Shown here piece after piece: positions 52,572 through 62,918 of a stretch of 64,000 nucleotides of DNA. The translations under genes and the position numbers were made by a program. Within the stretch, counting starts at the first letter, position 1, and every line of letters begins with the position of its first letter. Under the pieces are notes generated by a model. That model did no database searches. It saw nothing but the letters and a program-made list of their open reading frames with translations, and was not told the origin of the DNA. Origin of the DNA: Solimonas sp. SE-A11 (GTDB lineage: Bacteria; Pseudomonadota; Gammaproteobacteria; Nevskiales; Nevskiaceae); assembly GCF_030345715.1 (NCBI RefSeq), contig NZ_JAUASX010000016.1:1-64000 (forward strand). The letters are read 5' to 3'.

Positions 52572-52629
52572 CGTATGTTTGCCATCTCCTAATCTTGAAA
52601 TGAGGGAGAGCTTGTAATCGTAGGCCGGT

Positions 52630-52690
52630 AAAGCGAAGCCCATCCCGCCTTGCGAATACCTCCAAAGGCGGGACGCGCTTCGCTTCGCCT
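52630..52690. repeat. Inverted repeat after the GMC gene
   Basis: AAGCGAAGCCCATCCCGCCT and AAGGCGGGACGCGCTTCGCT are near complements across about 18 bases, a dispersed repeat that may end the GMC transcript. Confidence 0.65.
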
Positions 52691-52768
52691 TGAGGCGCCT
52701 ACTTTTGCCCCCCTCCTACAGATTCTTGACTGATCAGTGCCAAAAGAAAGAGGAGCCTCTAAGCCCAA

Positions 52769-53003
52769 GGCTTCACCGAGAACGCCATGATCGTGCAGGA
52801 AGGGCGCAAGCCGATGACGCTGCCGCTGGTGCCCAACCTCAAGCCGGAGCAGGTGGCGCGCGAGTCTTACCAGGCTTGCATGGCGGGCAAAGGCGCTGCG
52901 CGTGAACGGCCTGTTGAACCGCCTGGCCATCGAGGGCATGCGGCACCAGCCGCTGTGGCTGCGCCGTGAAATGGTGGCGCTGATGGAGAAGTGGGGTATC
53001 TAG
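52769..53003 (+). pseudogene. C-terminal remnant of a short-chain dehydrogenase
   Basis: The plus strand reads GFTENAMIVQEGRKPMTLPL and VPNLKPEQVARESYQACMAG, then after a frame change near 52890 LRVNGLLNRLAIEGMRHQPLWL ... ALMEKWGI and a TAG at 53001-53003. This is the end of an SDR protein (proline-Gly-Phe-Thr exit, then helix and substrate cap). No Rossmann half is left upstream, so the gene was cut by a deletion and has an added frameshift. Confidence 0.6.
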
Positions 53004-53033
53004 ACGGGTGCTTGCAGCAAGCCGGCTCCTGCA

Positions 53034-54077
53034 CTATGCGTCGCTGTCGCCGCTCACCGGCCGTTTCAGCTTGCGGTACGCCGAGGGCGACATGCCTTTC
53101 CAGCGCTTGAAGGCACTGATGAAGGCCGCGGGCTCGGTGTAGCCCAGGCGGCTGGCGATCTCGGCCAGCTTCATGTGCGCGGACAGCAGCAGTTCTTCCG
53201 CCAGCGCCTGGCGCACCTCGTCCACCAGCGCGCGGAAGGTGGTGCCTTCCTCGTCGAGCCGGCGGCGCAGGCTGCGCGAAGCCATGTGCAGTTCCTCCGC
53301 CACGGTCTCCAGCGACGGCATCTCGCCGGGGTTGCGCAGCAGGCGGTCGCGGATCTGGCCAGCGAGGCCGGAGCGCACGCTGCGCTTGGCCAGCAACTGG
53401 CGGCACTGCTCCTCGCACATGCGCGCCATCATCGGGTTAGCCTGCGGCAGCGGCGCGTCAAGGTCCTTGGCGGCGATCAGGATCGCGTTGAGCGGTGCCT
53501 CGAAGCTGGGGCGCACGCCGCAGAGCTTGTCGAAGCGCCAGGCGTAGTCGGGCCGCGGAAAGCGGAACTGCGCGCTGCGGCCGGGGAAACCGCCGGGGCG
53601 CATCTCCCAGGCGGCATTGGCCCAGGCGGCGAAGTCACGCTCCACCAGGAACTGCCGCAGGTCCTCGGGCACGTCGCTGTCGTCGAGCACGATCAGCAGG
53701 TCCTTACCGACGTTCTCCAGGCGGTAGCGCGCAAAGGCGTATGAGAGATCGAGATAACGCACTGCGATCTCCGCGGCGCTGCGGAAGTTGGGGCTGCTGA
53801 TCAGCGCGAATCCCCAGATGCCGTAGGCCGAGAGGTGATAGCGCAGGCCGGCATCCAGGCCCAGACCCTGGCTCGCGGCCGGTCCGAGGCCCGACAGCAG
53901 GTTGCGGATCAGCTGCAGCTCCTGCGCCGCGCTGATCTCGGTAGCGGGGTTCGACAGGTCGGCGGCGTCGATGCCGGTGTTGCGCAGGCAGGCGTCCACC
54001 GGCAGGCCGCGCTCGGCCCCGAGCCGTGTGAGCAGCTGGGCACTGATGACCGGACGGCGTACTTCGGCAACAGGCAT
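53034..54077 (-). CDS. AraC-family regulator, arabinose-binding-domain type (paralogue 2)
   Basis: 347 aa, parallel to paralogue 1 throughout (ISAQLLTRLGAERGL; YGIWGFALISSPNFRSAAEIAVRYLDLSYAF; HTH LRRRLDEEGTTFRALVDEVRQALAEELL and IASRLGYTEPAAFISAFKRWKGMSPSAY). It diverges from the SDR/thiolase/FadB operon and is the likely regulator of it. The ATG at 54077 gives the same N-terminus as its relatives. Confidence 0.87.
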   Translation of the reverse strand: MPVAEVRRPVISAQLLTRLGAERGLPVDACLRNTGIDAADLSNPATEISAAQELQLIRNLLSGLGPAASQGLGLDAGLRYHLSAYGIWGFALISSPNFRSAAEIAVRYLDLSYAFARYRLENVGKDLLIVLDDSDVPEDLRQFLVERDFAAWANAAWEMRPGGFPGRSAQFRFPRPDYAWRFDKLCGVRPSFEAPLNAILIAAKDLDAPLPQANPMMARMCEEQCRQLLAKRSVRSGLAGQIRDRLLRNPGEMPSLETVAEELHMASRSLRRRLDEEGTTFRALVDEVRQALAEELLLSAHMKLAEIASRLGYTEPAAFISAFKRWKGMSPSAYRKLKRPVSGDSDA

Positions 54078-54110
54078 GGATCGGGCTCCGGGAACGGCCA
54101 GGGCAAGTCT

Positions 54111-54222
54111 TGGCCGCAATTATCAGTGAGTTGGCCGAAAACGTCATTTTTCCGGTTTCCCCCTCGCGGAGGAGCCTTCGGGGCGTCGCTTCCGGCCTGT
54201 CATCTGGCCGAAATCATTAACT
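54111..54222 (+). promoter_or_regulatory. Candidate AraC operators (three half-sites)
   Basis: TGGCCGCAATTATCAGTG (54111), TGGCCGAAAACGTCATTT (54132) and TGGCCGAAATCATTAACT (54205) share TGGCCG-A-A-(A/T) and a T-A end. The first two are exactly 21 bases apart. The first is nearly identical to the site at 50839. Confidence 0.7.
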
Positions 54223-54338
54223 GTTTGTCCCCTGGCCTCATTCCCCGCGGGTGGTGACGGGCGGCAGCATTCCCGGCCATGAAAACACAGCCCGGCGCCG
54301 GAACAGGCGCCGGCTTTTCTTTGCCGGGGAGCTTTTCG

Positions 54339-55106
54339 ATGGACATCCAAGACCGCGTCTTCCTGATCACCGGTGGCGCCTCCGGGCTGGGCGCCGCCAC
54401 CGCACGCGCGCTCGTCGCCCGCGGCGGCAAGGTGGTGATCGCCGACCTCAACGACAAGCTCGGCAACGAGCTGGCGCAGGAACTGGGCGCCGCCGCGCGC
54501 TATGCACGCGTGGACGTGGCCAGCGAGGCCGACGTGCAGCAGGCCGTGGCGCTGGCGCTGGCCGAGCTCGGCGGCCTGCATGGCGCGGTGAACTGCGCCG
54601 GCATCGGCGCCGCCGAGAAGGCCCTGGGCAAGGAAGGCCCGCTGGCGCTGGAGCGATTCAACCGCATCATCAACGTCAACCTCGTCGGCAGCTTCAACGT
54701 GATCCGCCTCGCGGCGCACGCCATGAGCCTGCAGGCGCCCAACGCGGGCGGCGAGCGCGGCGTGATCATCAACACCGCCTCGGTCGCGGCCTTCGACGGC
54801 CAGATCGGTCAGCCCGCCTACTCGGCCTCCAAGGCCGGCGTGGTTGGCATGACGCTGCCGCTGGCGCGCGAGTTCGCGCGCATCGGCATCCGCGTGATGA
54901 CCATCGCTCCCGGCATCTTCGAGACGCCGATCCTCGCCGGCCTGTCGCCCGAGGCGCTGGATTCGCTCAACAAGTCCGTGCCTTTCCCGCCGCGCCTGGG
55001 TCGCCCCACCGAATTCGCGCAGCTCGCCGTGCAGATCGTGGAGAACCCCATGCTCAACGGCGAGTGCATCCGCCTGGACGGCGCCATCCGCATGGCGCCG
55101 AGGTAA
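54339..55106 (+). CDS. SDR, 3-hydroxyacyl-CoA dehydrogenase type (HSD17B10-like)
   Basis: 255 aa. [15 protein letters not shown] (NAD site), [36 protein letters not shown], catalytic Ser in [10 protein letters not shown] and YSASK; the [18 protein letters not shown] exit is that of 3-hydroxy-2-methylbutyryl-CoA / 3-hydroxyacyl-CoA dehydrogenase type 2. GGGGAG fixes the start; an upstream in-frame ATG (54279) adds 20 residues. First gene of the beta-oxidation-like unit, divergent from AraC paralogue 2. Confidence 0.9.
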   Translation: MDIQDRVFLITGGASGLGAATARALVARGGKVVIADLNDKLGNELAQELGAAARYARVDVASEADVQQAVALALAELGGLHGAVNCAGIGAAEKALGKEGPLALERFNRIINVNLVGSFNVIRLAAHAMSLQAPNAGGERGVIINTASVAAFDGQIGQPAYSASKAGVVGMTLPLAREFARIGIRVMTIAPGIFETPILAGLSPEALDSLNKSVPFPPRLGRPTEFAQLAVQIVENPMLNGECIRLDGAIRMAPR

Positions 55107-55245
55107 CAACATCCGTTCCCTCTCCCGCGTGCGGGAGAGGGTGCCCCGAAAGGGGCGGGAGAGGGTTTCTGTAACTCCTTCGAGCTCTACAGAAACCTCT
55201 CCCCCAACCCCTCTCCCGCAAACGGGCGAGGGGAGAAACCCAAGT
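55107..55245. repeat. Nested CCCTCTCCC-type repeats
   Basis: CCCTCTCCCGCGTGCGGGAGAGGG forms a hairpin (outer parts), and AGAGGGTTTCTGTA near 55161 is matched by TACAGAAACCTCT at 55188. Such repeats are scattered in many proteobacteria. No gene is present in the SDR-thiolase gap of 162 bases. Confidence 0.75.
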
Positions 55246-55268
55246 TTTTTACTTAACCAGAGAAAACC

Positions 55269-56477
<1,209 letters not shown>

Positions 56478-56500
56478 GGGGCCGGCGCGGGTTCCCCCCC

Positions 56501-56572
56501 ATGCTTCGACAAGCTCAGCACGAACGGGAACCGTGGGGTTCCGTTCGCCCTGAGCCTGTCGAAGGGTGAACG
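56501..56572. repeat. Dispersed palindromic repeat
   Basis: CTTCGACAAGCTCAGCACGA and GCCCTGAGCCTGTCGAAGGG are the two arms, same family as 20868-20962 and the element in flgI. Confidence 0.8.
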
Positions 56573-56612
56573 GAATCGCGCAGGACTTCGCAACGAATAC
56601 CTGGATTCAAAC

Positions 56613-58772
56613 ATGACTACCGCACTGAAATTCGATCTCGACCGCAACGGCTTCGCCATCCTGACCATCGACGTGCCCGAGCGCCCGATGAATGTCATCA
56701 CGCCGGAGCTGACCGCCGAGTTGGCCCAGGCCGTCGAGCGCATCGCCACCGACGCCGCCATCAAGGGCGCCATCCTCACCTCCGGCAAGCCGGGCGCCTT
56801 CGTCGCCGGCGCCGACCTCAAGGACCTGGTCACTGCCTTCGACAAGGGCATCGACGCCGTCGAGGGCTCCAAGGCCTCGTTCGAGCTGTCCGCCCTGTTC
56901 CGCCGCATCGAGACCAGCGGCAAGCCCTTCGCCGCCGCGATCAACGGCCTGGCCCTGGGCGGCGGCCTGGAGCTGTGCCTGGCCTGCCACTTCCGCGTGC
57001 TGAGCGATGACCCCAAGGCCGTCGTCGGCCTGCCGGAAGTCAATGTCGGCCTGCTGCCGGGCGCCGGCGGCACCCAGCGCCTGCCGCGCCTGATCGGCAT
57101 CCCCAACTCGCTGCCGCTGCTGCTGCAGGGCAAGCAGGTCAAGCCGGCCGAAGCGCTCAAGCTCGGCATCGTCCACGCTATCGGCCCGGCTGACCAGCTG
57201 GTGGCCAAGGCCACCGAGTGGATGCTGGCCACGCCGTCCGCCGAGCAGCCCTGGGACAAGAAGAACTTCCGCGTCCCCGGCGGCGCCGGCCCCATGGCCG
57301 CGCACGCCAACCAGACCTTCGTCGCCGGCAACGCGCTGACCTCGGCCAATACCAACGGCAACTACCCGGCGCCCAACGCCATCCTGTCCTGCGTGTTCGA
57401 AGGCACCCAGGTGCCGATGGATACCGGCCTGCGCATCGAGAGCAAGTACTTCGGCAAGCTGCTGTCCGGCGCCGTGGCGCGCAACCTGATCCGCACCATG
57501 TTCATCAACAAGGGCGCCGCCGACAAGCTGATCAACCGCCCCAAGGGCGTGGCCAAGTCCAAGGTGCAGAAGCTGGGCGTGCTCGGCGCCGGCATGATGG
57601 GCGCTGGCGTGGCGCACGTCAGCGCCAAGGCCGGCATCCAGGTGGTGCTGCTGGACTCCACCCTCGAGCAGGCGCAGAAGGGCCTGGACGGCATCAAGGC
57701 CATGCAGGCCAAGGACCTGGCCAAGGGCAAGACCACGCAGGACAAGGTCGACGCCATCCTGGGCCGCATCAAGGCCACCGCCGACTACGCCGACCTGGAA
57801 GGCTGCGACCTGATCGTCGAAGCCGTGTTCGAGAAGCGCGAGATCAAGGCCGACGTCACCGCCAAGACCGAGGCCGTGATCCCGGAGACCGCCACCTTCG
57901 GCTCCAACACTTCCACGCTGCCGATCACCGGCCTGGCCAAGGCCTCCAAGCGCCCGGCGCAGTTCATCGGCATCCACTTCTTCTCGCCGGTCGAGAAGAT
58001 GCCGCTGGTCGAGATCATCCTCGGCGAGCAGACCTCTGACGAGACCCTGGCCAAGGCCCTGGACTACGTCGCGCAGATCAAGAAGACCCCCATCGTCGTG
58101 CGCGACTTCCCGGGCTTCTACACCAGCCGCGTGTTCGGCACCTTCTGCTCGGAAGGCCAGAAGATGCTGCTCGACGGCATCGAGCCCACGCTGATCGAGA
58201 ACGGCGCCAAGCTCGCCGGCTTCCCGGTGGGCCCGCTGGCGGTGTCCGACGAAGTCACCATGTTCCTGCAGCAGAGCATCTACAAGCAGCAGGAAGTGGA
58301 CAACCTGCCGGAGAAGTACCGCGGCAAGCTCGGCCGCCCGGTGGTGGACAAGATGGTGGACGAGCTCAAGCGTCCGGGCCGCCGCTTCGGTGCCGGCTTC
58401 TACGACTACCCGGAAGGCGGCGGCAAGAAGCTGTGGAAGGGCCTCAAGGAGGTCTTCCCGGTGAAGGCCGAGCAGCCGACGCTGGCCGAGGTGAAGTCGC
58501 GCTTCCTGACGATCATGGCGCTGGAGACGGCGCGCTGCTTCGAGGAAGGCGTGATCGCCTCGCCGATCGACGCCGACATCGGCTCCATCCTCGGCATCGG
58601 CTACCCGGCCTGGACCGGCGGCACGCTGTCCTACATCGACACGCAGGGCCCCAAGGCCTTCGCCGACGAGTGCTCGCGCCTGGCCGCCACCTGGGGTCCG
58701 CGCTTCGAGCCCTCCGAGTGGCTGAAGGCGCGCGGCACGTCCGGCGAACTGTTCTACAAGAAGGCGGGCTGA
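56613..58772 (+). CDS. FadB/FadJ-like bifunctional enoyl-CoA hydratase / 3-hydroxyacyl-CoA dehydrogenase
   Basis: 719 aa. N-terminal crotonase domain with [27 protein letters not shown] (Glu) and [22 protein letters not shown] (Glu); then the NAD domain [21 protein letters not shown] with [14 protein letters not shown] (catalytic His in IHFFSPV), and the C-terminal dimerisation domains. It catalyses the two middle steps of beta-oxidation. The alpha-subunit FadB usually pairs with the thiolase FadA; here the thiolase lies just upstream. Confidence 0.93.
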   Translation: MTTALKFDLDRNGFAILTIDVPERPMNVITPELTAELAQAVERIATDAAIKGAILTSGKPGAFVAGADLKDLVTAFDKGIDAVEGSKASFELSALFRRIETSGKPFAAAINGLALGGGLELCLACHFRVLSDDPKAVVGLPEVNVGLLPGAGGTQRLPRLIGIPNSLPLLLQGKQVKPAEALKLGIVHAIGPADQLVAKATEWMLATPSAEQPWDKKNFRVPGGAGPMAAHANQTFVAGNALTSANTNGNYPAPNAILSCVFEGTQVPMDTGLRIESKYFGKLLSGAVARNLIRTMFINKGAADKLINRPKGVAKSKVQKLGVLGAGMMGAGVAHVSAKAGIQVVLLDSTLEQAQKGLDGIKAMQAKDLAKGKTTQDKVDAILGRIKATADYADLEGCDLIVEAVFEKREIKADVTAKTEAVIPETATFGSNTSTLPITGLAKASKRPAQFIGIHFFSPVEKMPLVEIILGEQTSDETLAKALDYVAQIKKTPIVVRDFPGFYTSRVFGTFCSEGQKMLLDGIEPTLIENGAKLAGFPVGPLAVSDEVTMFLQQSIYKQQEVDNLPEKYRGKLGRPVVDKMVDELKRPGRRFGAGFYDYPEGGGKKLWKGLKEVFPVKAEQPTLAEVKSRFLTIMALETARCFEEGVIASPIDADIGSILGIGYPAWTGGTLSYIDTQGPKAFADECSRLAATWGPRFEPSEWLKARGTSGELFYKKAG

Positions 58773-58806
58773 AAGCCCGTCTCGTTCCAGCAGGAGGAGC
58801 CGTCCC

Positions 58807-60285
58807 ATGTCTGCCGTTGCCGAATCGTTCACCCACGTGGTGCCCCTCGCGGGTAGCGACAATCCCCTGGCGGGCCTGCTGGCCCGCCAGCGTGCGGCAT
58901 TCAACGCGCGGGGCGAACCCTCCTCGCTGGCCGAGCGCCGCGAGATGCTGCGCAAGCTGGAACAGGCGCTGATGGACCAGCGCCTGGCCCTGGCCGACGC
59001 CATGGCCGCCGACTTCGGCGGCCGTGCGCGCCAGGAGTCGCTGCTGGAACTGTTCGTGGTGATCGACGACCTGCGCTACGCGCAAGCGAAGCTCAAGTCG
59101 TGGATGCGCCGCCGCCGCGTCTCGGCCAACTGGCAGTTCCTGCCGAGCCGTGCCTGCCTGATGCCGCAACCGCTGGGCGTGATCGGCGTGATCGGTGCCT
59201 ACAACTACCCGGTGATGACGACCCTGTCACCGGTGGTGGGCGCCATCGCGGCCGGCAACCACGTGATGATGAAGCCCTCCAGCCTGACGCCGCGCAGCAC
59301 CGAGCTGATGCGGCAGATCATCTCCAGCCTTTACAAGGAAGAAGTGGTGGCGGTGGTCACCGGCGACAGCAGCGTGGCCAAGCAGTTCTCCAAGCTGCCC
59401 TTCGACCACCTGGTGTTCACCGGCTCCACGCGGGTGGGCAAGCTGATCATGCGCGACGCCGCCGAGAACCTGGTGCCGGTTACGCTGGAACTGGGCGGCA
59501 AGTGCCCGGCCATCGTCGGCGAGGGCTATGACCTCAAGACGGCGGCCGAGACCATCGTCCAGACCAAGTTCCTCAACGCCGGCCAGACCTGCGTCACCGG
59601 CGACTACGCCATGGTGCCGGAGGCCTCGGTACCGGAGTTCCTGCAGCACGCGCGCAACGCTATCAAGGCGTTCTACCCGAAGCTGGTGGACAACCAGGAC
59701 TACGGCCGCGTGCTGATCAAGAGCGACTGGACGCGCCTGTCGGACTGGGTCGAGGAAGCGCGGGGCAGGGGAGCGAAGGTGGAAACCTTCAACCCGGCCA
59801 ACGAGAGCTTCGGCCCCGACAACCGCGTGTTCCCGCCGACGCTGGTGTCGGACTGCCCCACCGATACCACGCTGTGCCGCGAGGAAATCTTCGGGCCGGT
59901 GCTGCCGGTGCTGGGCTACAAGACGCTGGATTCTGCGCTGGCGCACGTCAACGCGGGCGAGCGTCCGCTGGCGCTGTACTTCTTCAGCAACCGCAGCGCC
60001 GACGTGGAGCGCGTGCTCAAGCGCACCATCTCCGGCGGCGTCAGCATCAACGGCTGCGGCTACCACGCCATCCAGCACAACCTGCCGTTCGGCGGGGTCG
60101 GCGCCAGCGGCATCGGCGCCTATCACGGCCAGGCCGGCTTCGACCGCTTCTCGCATCTCAAGCCCGTGCTGTTCATGAGCAAGCTGACCAAGGCCAGCGT
60201 GTTCCTGCGCCCGCCCTTCGGCGTGTTGGCCGCCTGGGTGCTGGGATTCATGCTGCACAACCGCCCGCGTCGCGAAAACCTCTGA
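58807..60285 (+). CDS. Aldehyde dehydrogenase (coniferyl/fatty aldehyde type)
   Basis: 492 aa. PLGVIGVIGAYNYPV, VVTGDSSVAKQF, FTGSTRVGKL, ELGGKCPAIVG (Glu) and NAGQTCVTGDY with catalytic C262; class-3-like C-terminus with PFGGVGASGIGAYHGQAGFDRFSH and a hydrophobic tail (PFGVLAAWVLGFML) that may bind the membrane. These features fit coniferyl- and fatty-aldehyde dehydrogenases. AGGAGGAG precedes the ATG. It could receive the aldehyde made by the GMC enzyme at 50955. Confidence 0.9.
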   Translation: MSAVAESFTHVVPLAGSDNPLAGLLARQRAAFNARGEPSSLAERREMLRKLEQALMDQRLALADAMAADFGGRARQESLLELFVVIDDLRYAQAKLKSWMRRRRVSANWQFLPSRACLMPQPLGVIGVIGAYNYPVMTTLSPVVGAIAAGNHVMMKPSSLTPRSTELMRQIISSLYKEEVVAVVTGDSSVAKQFSKLPFDHLVFTGSTRVGKLIMRDAAENLVPVTLELGGKCPAIVGEGYDLKTAAETIVQTKFLNAGQTCVTGDYAMVPEASVPEFLQHARNAIKAFYPKLVDNQDYGRVLIKSDWTRLSDWVEEARGRGAKVETFNPANESFGPDNRVFPPTLVSDCPTDTTLCREEIFGPVLPVLGYKTLDSALAHVNAGERPLALYFFSNRSADVERVLKRTISGGVSINGCGYHAIQHNLPFGGVGASGIGAYHGQAGFDRFSHLKPVLFMSKLTKASVFLRPPFGVLAAWVLGFMLHNRPRRENL

Positions 60286-60301
60286 ACGGAATCAACACCC
60301 G

Positions 60302-61102
60302 ATGGATCTGAAGAACATCCTGTACCGCATCGAGCAGGGCGTCGCCGTCATCAGCTTCAACCGGCCCAAGGCGCTCAACGCCATGACGCTGGAGCTGATG
60401 GAAGAGCTGGGCCAGGCCTTCGACGCGGCCGCGGCCGACAGCGCCGTGCGTGCCATCGTGCTGACCGGCGAGGGCCGCGGCTTCTCCACCGGCGCGGATC
60501 TCGCCGCCACCAGCGACAAGCCGCCGCTGGACCTGCAGGGCCGTCTGGATCTCGGCTTCGTGCTGGACCGCTACTACAACCCGCTGATCCTGAAGATGCG
60601 CGAGCTGCCCAAGCCGATCATCTCGGCGGTCAACGGCGTGGCCGCCGGAGCCGGCGCCAACCTGGCGCTGATGGCCGACCTCACCGTGGCGGCGCGCTCC
60701 GCGTCGTTCCTGCAGGCCTTCGTCAACGTCGGCCTGATTCCCGACGCCGGCGGCACCTGGATCCTGCCGCGCGCCATCGGCCCGCAGCGCGCCATGGGCC
60801 TGGCCCTGATGGGCGAGAAGCTCTCAGCCGAGCAGGCCAAGGAATGGGGCCTGATCTGGAGCGTGGTGGACGACGAGCAACTGATGCCCGCCGTGATGGG
60901 CATGGCGCGGCGCCTGGCCGAAGGCCCGGCCGTGGCGATCGAGCGCATCAAGCGCGCGATCCACGCCGCCGCCGAAAACGAACTGGACAAGCAACTGGAC
61001 CTGGAGAGCGACCTGCAGCGTGACTGCGGCCAGTCCCAGGATTTCATGGAAGGTGCGATGGCTTTCGTGCAGAAGCGCAAGCCGAACTTCAAGGGGCGTT
61101 GA
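60302..61102 (+). CDS. PaaG-like enoyl-CoA hydratase/isomerase
   Basis: 266 aa. FNRPKALNAMTLELMEEL, oxyanion loops GRGFSTGADL and GVAAGAGANLALMADL, and FLQAFVNVGLIPDAGGTWILPRAIG, whose Asp in PDAGGT and missing second Glu are typical of PaaG isomerases acting on 2-enoyl/3-enoyl or epoxy-phenylacetyl-CoA. A delta3-delta2 isomerase role for unsaturated acyl-CoA is plausible here since no other paa gene is present. It lies 16 bases after the aldehyde dehydrogenase. Confidence 0.87.
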   Translation: MDLKNILYRIEQGVAVISFNRPKALNAMTLELMEELGQAFDAAAADSAVRAIVLTGEGRGFSTGADLAATSDKPPLDLQGRLDLGFVLDRYYNPLILKMRELPKPIISAVNGVAAGAGANLALMADLTVAARSASFLQAFVNVGLIPDAGGTWILPRAIGPQRAMGLALMGEKLSAEQAKEWGLIWSVVDDEQLMPAVMGMARRLAEGPAVAIERIKRAIHAAAENELDKQLDLESDLQRDCGQSQDFMEGAMAFVQKRKPNFKGR

Positions 61103-61104
61103 TC

Positions 61105-61365
61105 ATGGATACGAATCTTTCTTCCTGGACCCTGCGTGCCGACGCGGGACGCATGGGCAGCCCGGCCATGCCGCTGACCGAGCCGCTGACCCCGCGAGAG
61201 CGCGAGGTGCTGGACTGCCTGTCGCGCAAGATGATGGACAAGGAGATCGCCGACTCCCTCAAGGTATCGATCAACACCGTCAAGCATCACCTGCGCAACA
61301 TCTACTCCAAGTTCGGCGTCGGCAGCCGCCGCCGCGCGGTGGAGTTCTACCTCGCCCGGGTCTGA
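61105..61365 (+). CDS. Stand-alone LuxR-type helix-turn-helix protein
   Basis: 86 aa, nearly all of it a GerE/LuxR DNA-binding domain: EPLTPREREVLDCLSRKMMDKEIADSLKVSINTVKHHLRN, then IYSKFGVGSRRRAVEFYL. There is no receiver or ligand domain. It begins 2 bases after the isomerase stop codon, so it is co-transcribed with the catabolic genes and may control them or a distant target. The ribosome binding site is AAGGGG. Confidence 0.87.
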   Translation: MDTNLSSWTLRADAGRMGSPAMPLTEPLTPREREVLDCLSRKMMDKEIADSLKVSINTVKHHLRNIYSKFGVGSRRRAVEFYLARV

Positions 61366-61696
61366 CCCGGCACCGTTTCTCCAGGGCGCCGGCCCCGCTG
61401 CCGGCCGCCTTCCAGGCGATGGATACGGGCCGCTCTGGCGGCCCGATGCCGCCTGCCGGGCCTTGGGGCTCTCCCTGGGCCTTTGCCCGGCCGTCTCCCG
61501 TCTCCGCCTGTCGCCCCCTTATCAGGGGTGCCCGTCCGTCCGCCCGTGCTTATCCCGGGCCGTCAGGCAGGCTAACATTGACATCCAGCGCTGGAATCGA
61601 CGGCGCGGCCGGAAGTGACACTGCCGGCCCGGCGAACCTAGAATGGCCACAGGGCCAGTACTACGACGACATAAAGCCCGCAGGAGAGACGAGCCG
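61366..61696 (+). promoter_or_regulatory. Gene-free region with AraC promoter
   Basis: 331 bases without a gene. GTGACA (61615-61620), 18 bases, TAGAAT (61639-61644) is a plausible sigma-70 promoter for the AraC gene at 61697. GCGCCGGC and GCCGGCCGCC repeats before it form GC-rich hairpins without a T run. Confidence 0.45.
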
Positions 61697-62722
61697 ATGA
61701 AGGATTCGGGGCAACTGCTCCAGATCATCCATGTGGGGATGGTCAAGGCCGGGCTGGACGTGGACGCGATCTACCGCCAGCTGGGCTACCACGCCGAAAA
61801 GCTGCCCCTGCGCGAAATCCGGACCGAGCACGCCCTGCAGACCCTGTTCTGGCAGGTGGTGGAGCAGGTCAGCGGCGACCAGGAGGTGGGCCTGCACCTC
61901 TGCCCGCACCTGCCGGTGTTCCATGGCGAGGTCCTGGAATACCTGATCTTCAGCAGCCAGACTCTGGGCGAGGGCGTGGGACGCTCGCTGAAGTACCTGC
62001 GCCTGCTCAGCGACGCCATGAACCTGCGCATCATCCAGGATGAGCAAGGCGCGCGGGCGGTGGTGCAGGGCGGCGCCCTGGATGCCCCGCAACTGCGCCA
62101 TACCGAGATCTGCGTGCTCTACGAGCTGATTGCCTTCTCCAAGTCGGTGACCGACCGCAATTTCGCCCCCCTGAAGGTACGCCTGCGCTTCGACCGCCGC
62201 ATCGACCAGGCCGACTACGAGAAGGTCTTCGGCTGCCCAGTGGAGTTCGGCGCCTCCGAGAGCGAGATCTGGTTCGATCCCCGGCTGCTGGCCTACCGCT
62301 CGCCGCGCTGGGATCCGGACCTGCTCAAGCTGCACGAGGAGCTGGCCGAGAAACGCCTGTCCAACCTCAAGCGCCAGGACCTGATCGAGGGCATCCGCAA
62401 GGTGTTTTCCCAGCGCCTTGAGCTGGACAAGTGCGACCTGGAGGACGTGGCCAAGGAACTGGGCGTGCCGACCCGCCGCCTGCGCTTCGAGCTGTCCCGG
62501 GCCGGCACCAGCTTCAGCCAGGTGCTGGCCGACTTCCGCTATGCCCTGGCGCGCAAGCTGCTGCGCTCCACCGACGAGCCGATCGAGAACATCGTCTACC
62601 TGACCGGCTTCTCCGAGCCCAGCACCTTCTACCGCGCCTTCAAGCGCTGGTCCGGCATCACGCCGGTGCAATACCGCGAGAGCCGCCGCCAGCGCATGAA
62701 CCGGGCCGAGACGGCCGACTAG
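61697..62722 (+). CDS. AraC-family regulator, OruR/ArgR-like arabinose-binding-domain type
   Basis: 341 aa; GGAGAG upstream of the ATG. N-terminal domain (LFWQVVEQVSGDQEVGLHLCPHLP, GEVLEYLIFSSQTLGEGVGRSLKYLRLLSDAM, then FDRRIDQADYEKVFGCPVEFGASESEIWFD) and C-terminal double HTH (VAKELGVPTRRLRFELSRAGTSFSQVL; IVYLTGFSEPSTFYRAFKRWSGITPVQYR). Third regulator of its superfamily in 13 kb, but less close to the other two. It may act on the neighbouring catabolic operon. Confidence 0.87.
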   Translation: MKDSGQLLQIIHVGMVKAGLDVDAIYRQLGYHAEKLPLREIRTEHALQTLFWQVVEQVSGDQEVGLHLCPHLPVFHGEVLEYLIFSSQTLGEGVGRSLKYLRLLSDAMNLRIIQDEQGARAVVQGGALDAPQLRHTEICVLYELIAFSKSVTDRNFAPLKVRLRFDRRIDQADYEKVFGCPVEFGASESEIWFDPRLLAYRSPRWDPDLLKLHEELAEKRLSNLKRQDLIEGIRKVFSQRLELDKCDLEDVAKELGVPTRRLRFELSRAGTSFSQVLADFRYALARKLLRSTDEPIENIVYLTGFSEPSTFYRAFKRWSGITPVQYRESRRQRMNRAETAD

Positions 62723-62918
62723 GAGCCGTTTCCGGCCAGGACGGTTGCTGCGGGGTAGGCCGGCCGCAGACACGCCGGCCGACGTTGCCGCGGCGTGATC
62801 CGCCAGAGATGCGGCGCGGCTTCTTCTTGCGGATTCTCGCGGACAATCCCGGACCGTTCACCCCGAGTGCCGCGCAGCGGCGTATCGAGGGGCGCGCGGC
62901 CCAGGCTCACTCCGGGCC

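Noticed and set aside
61578-61583. TTGACA as a -35 box before the AraC gene
   Set aside because: No -10 element lies at 16-19 bases; the GTGACA/TAGAAT pair further on fits better.
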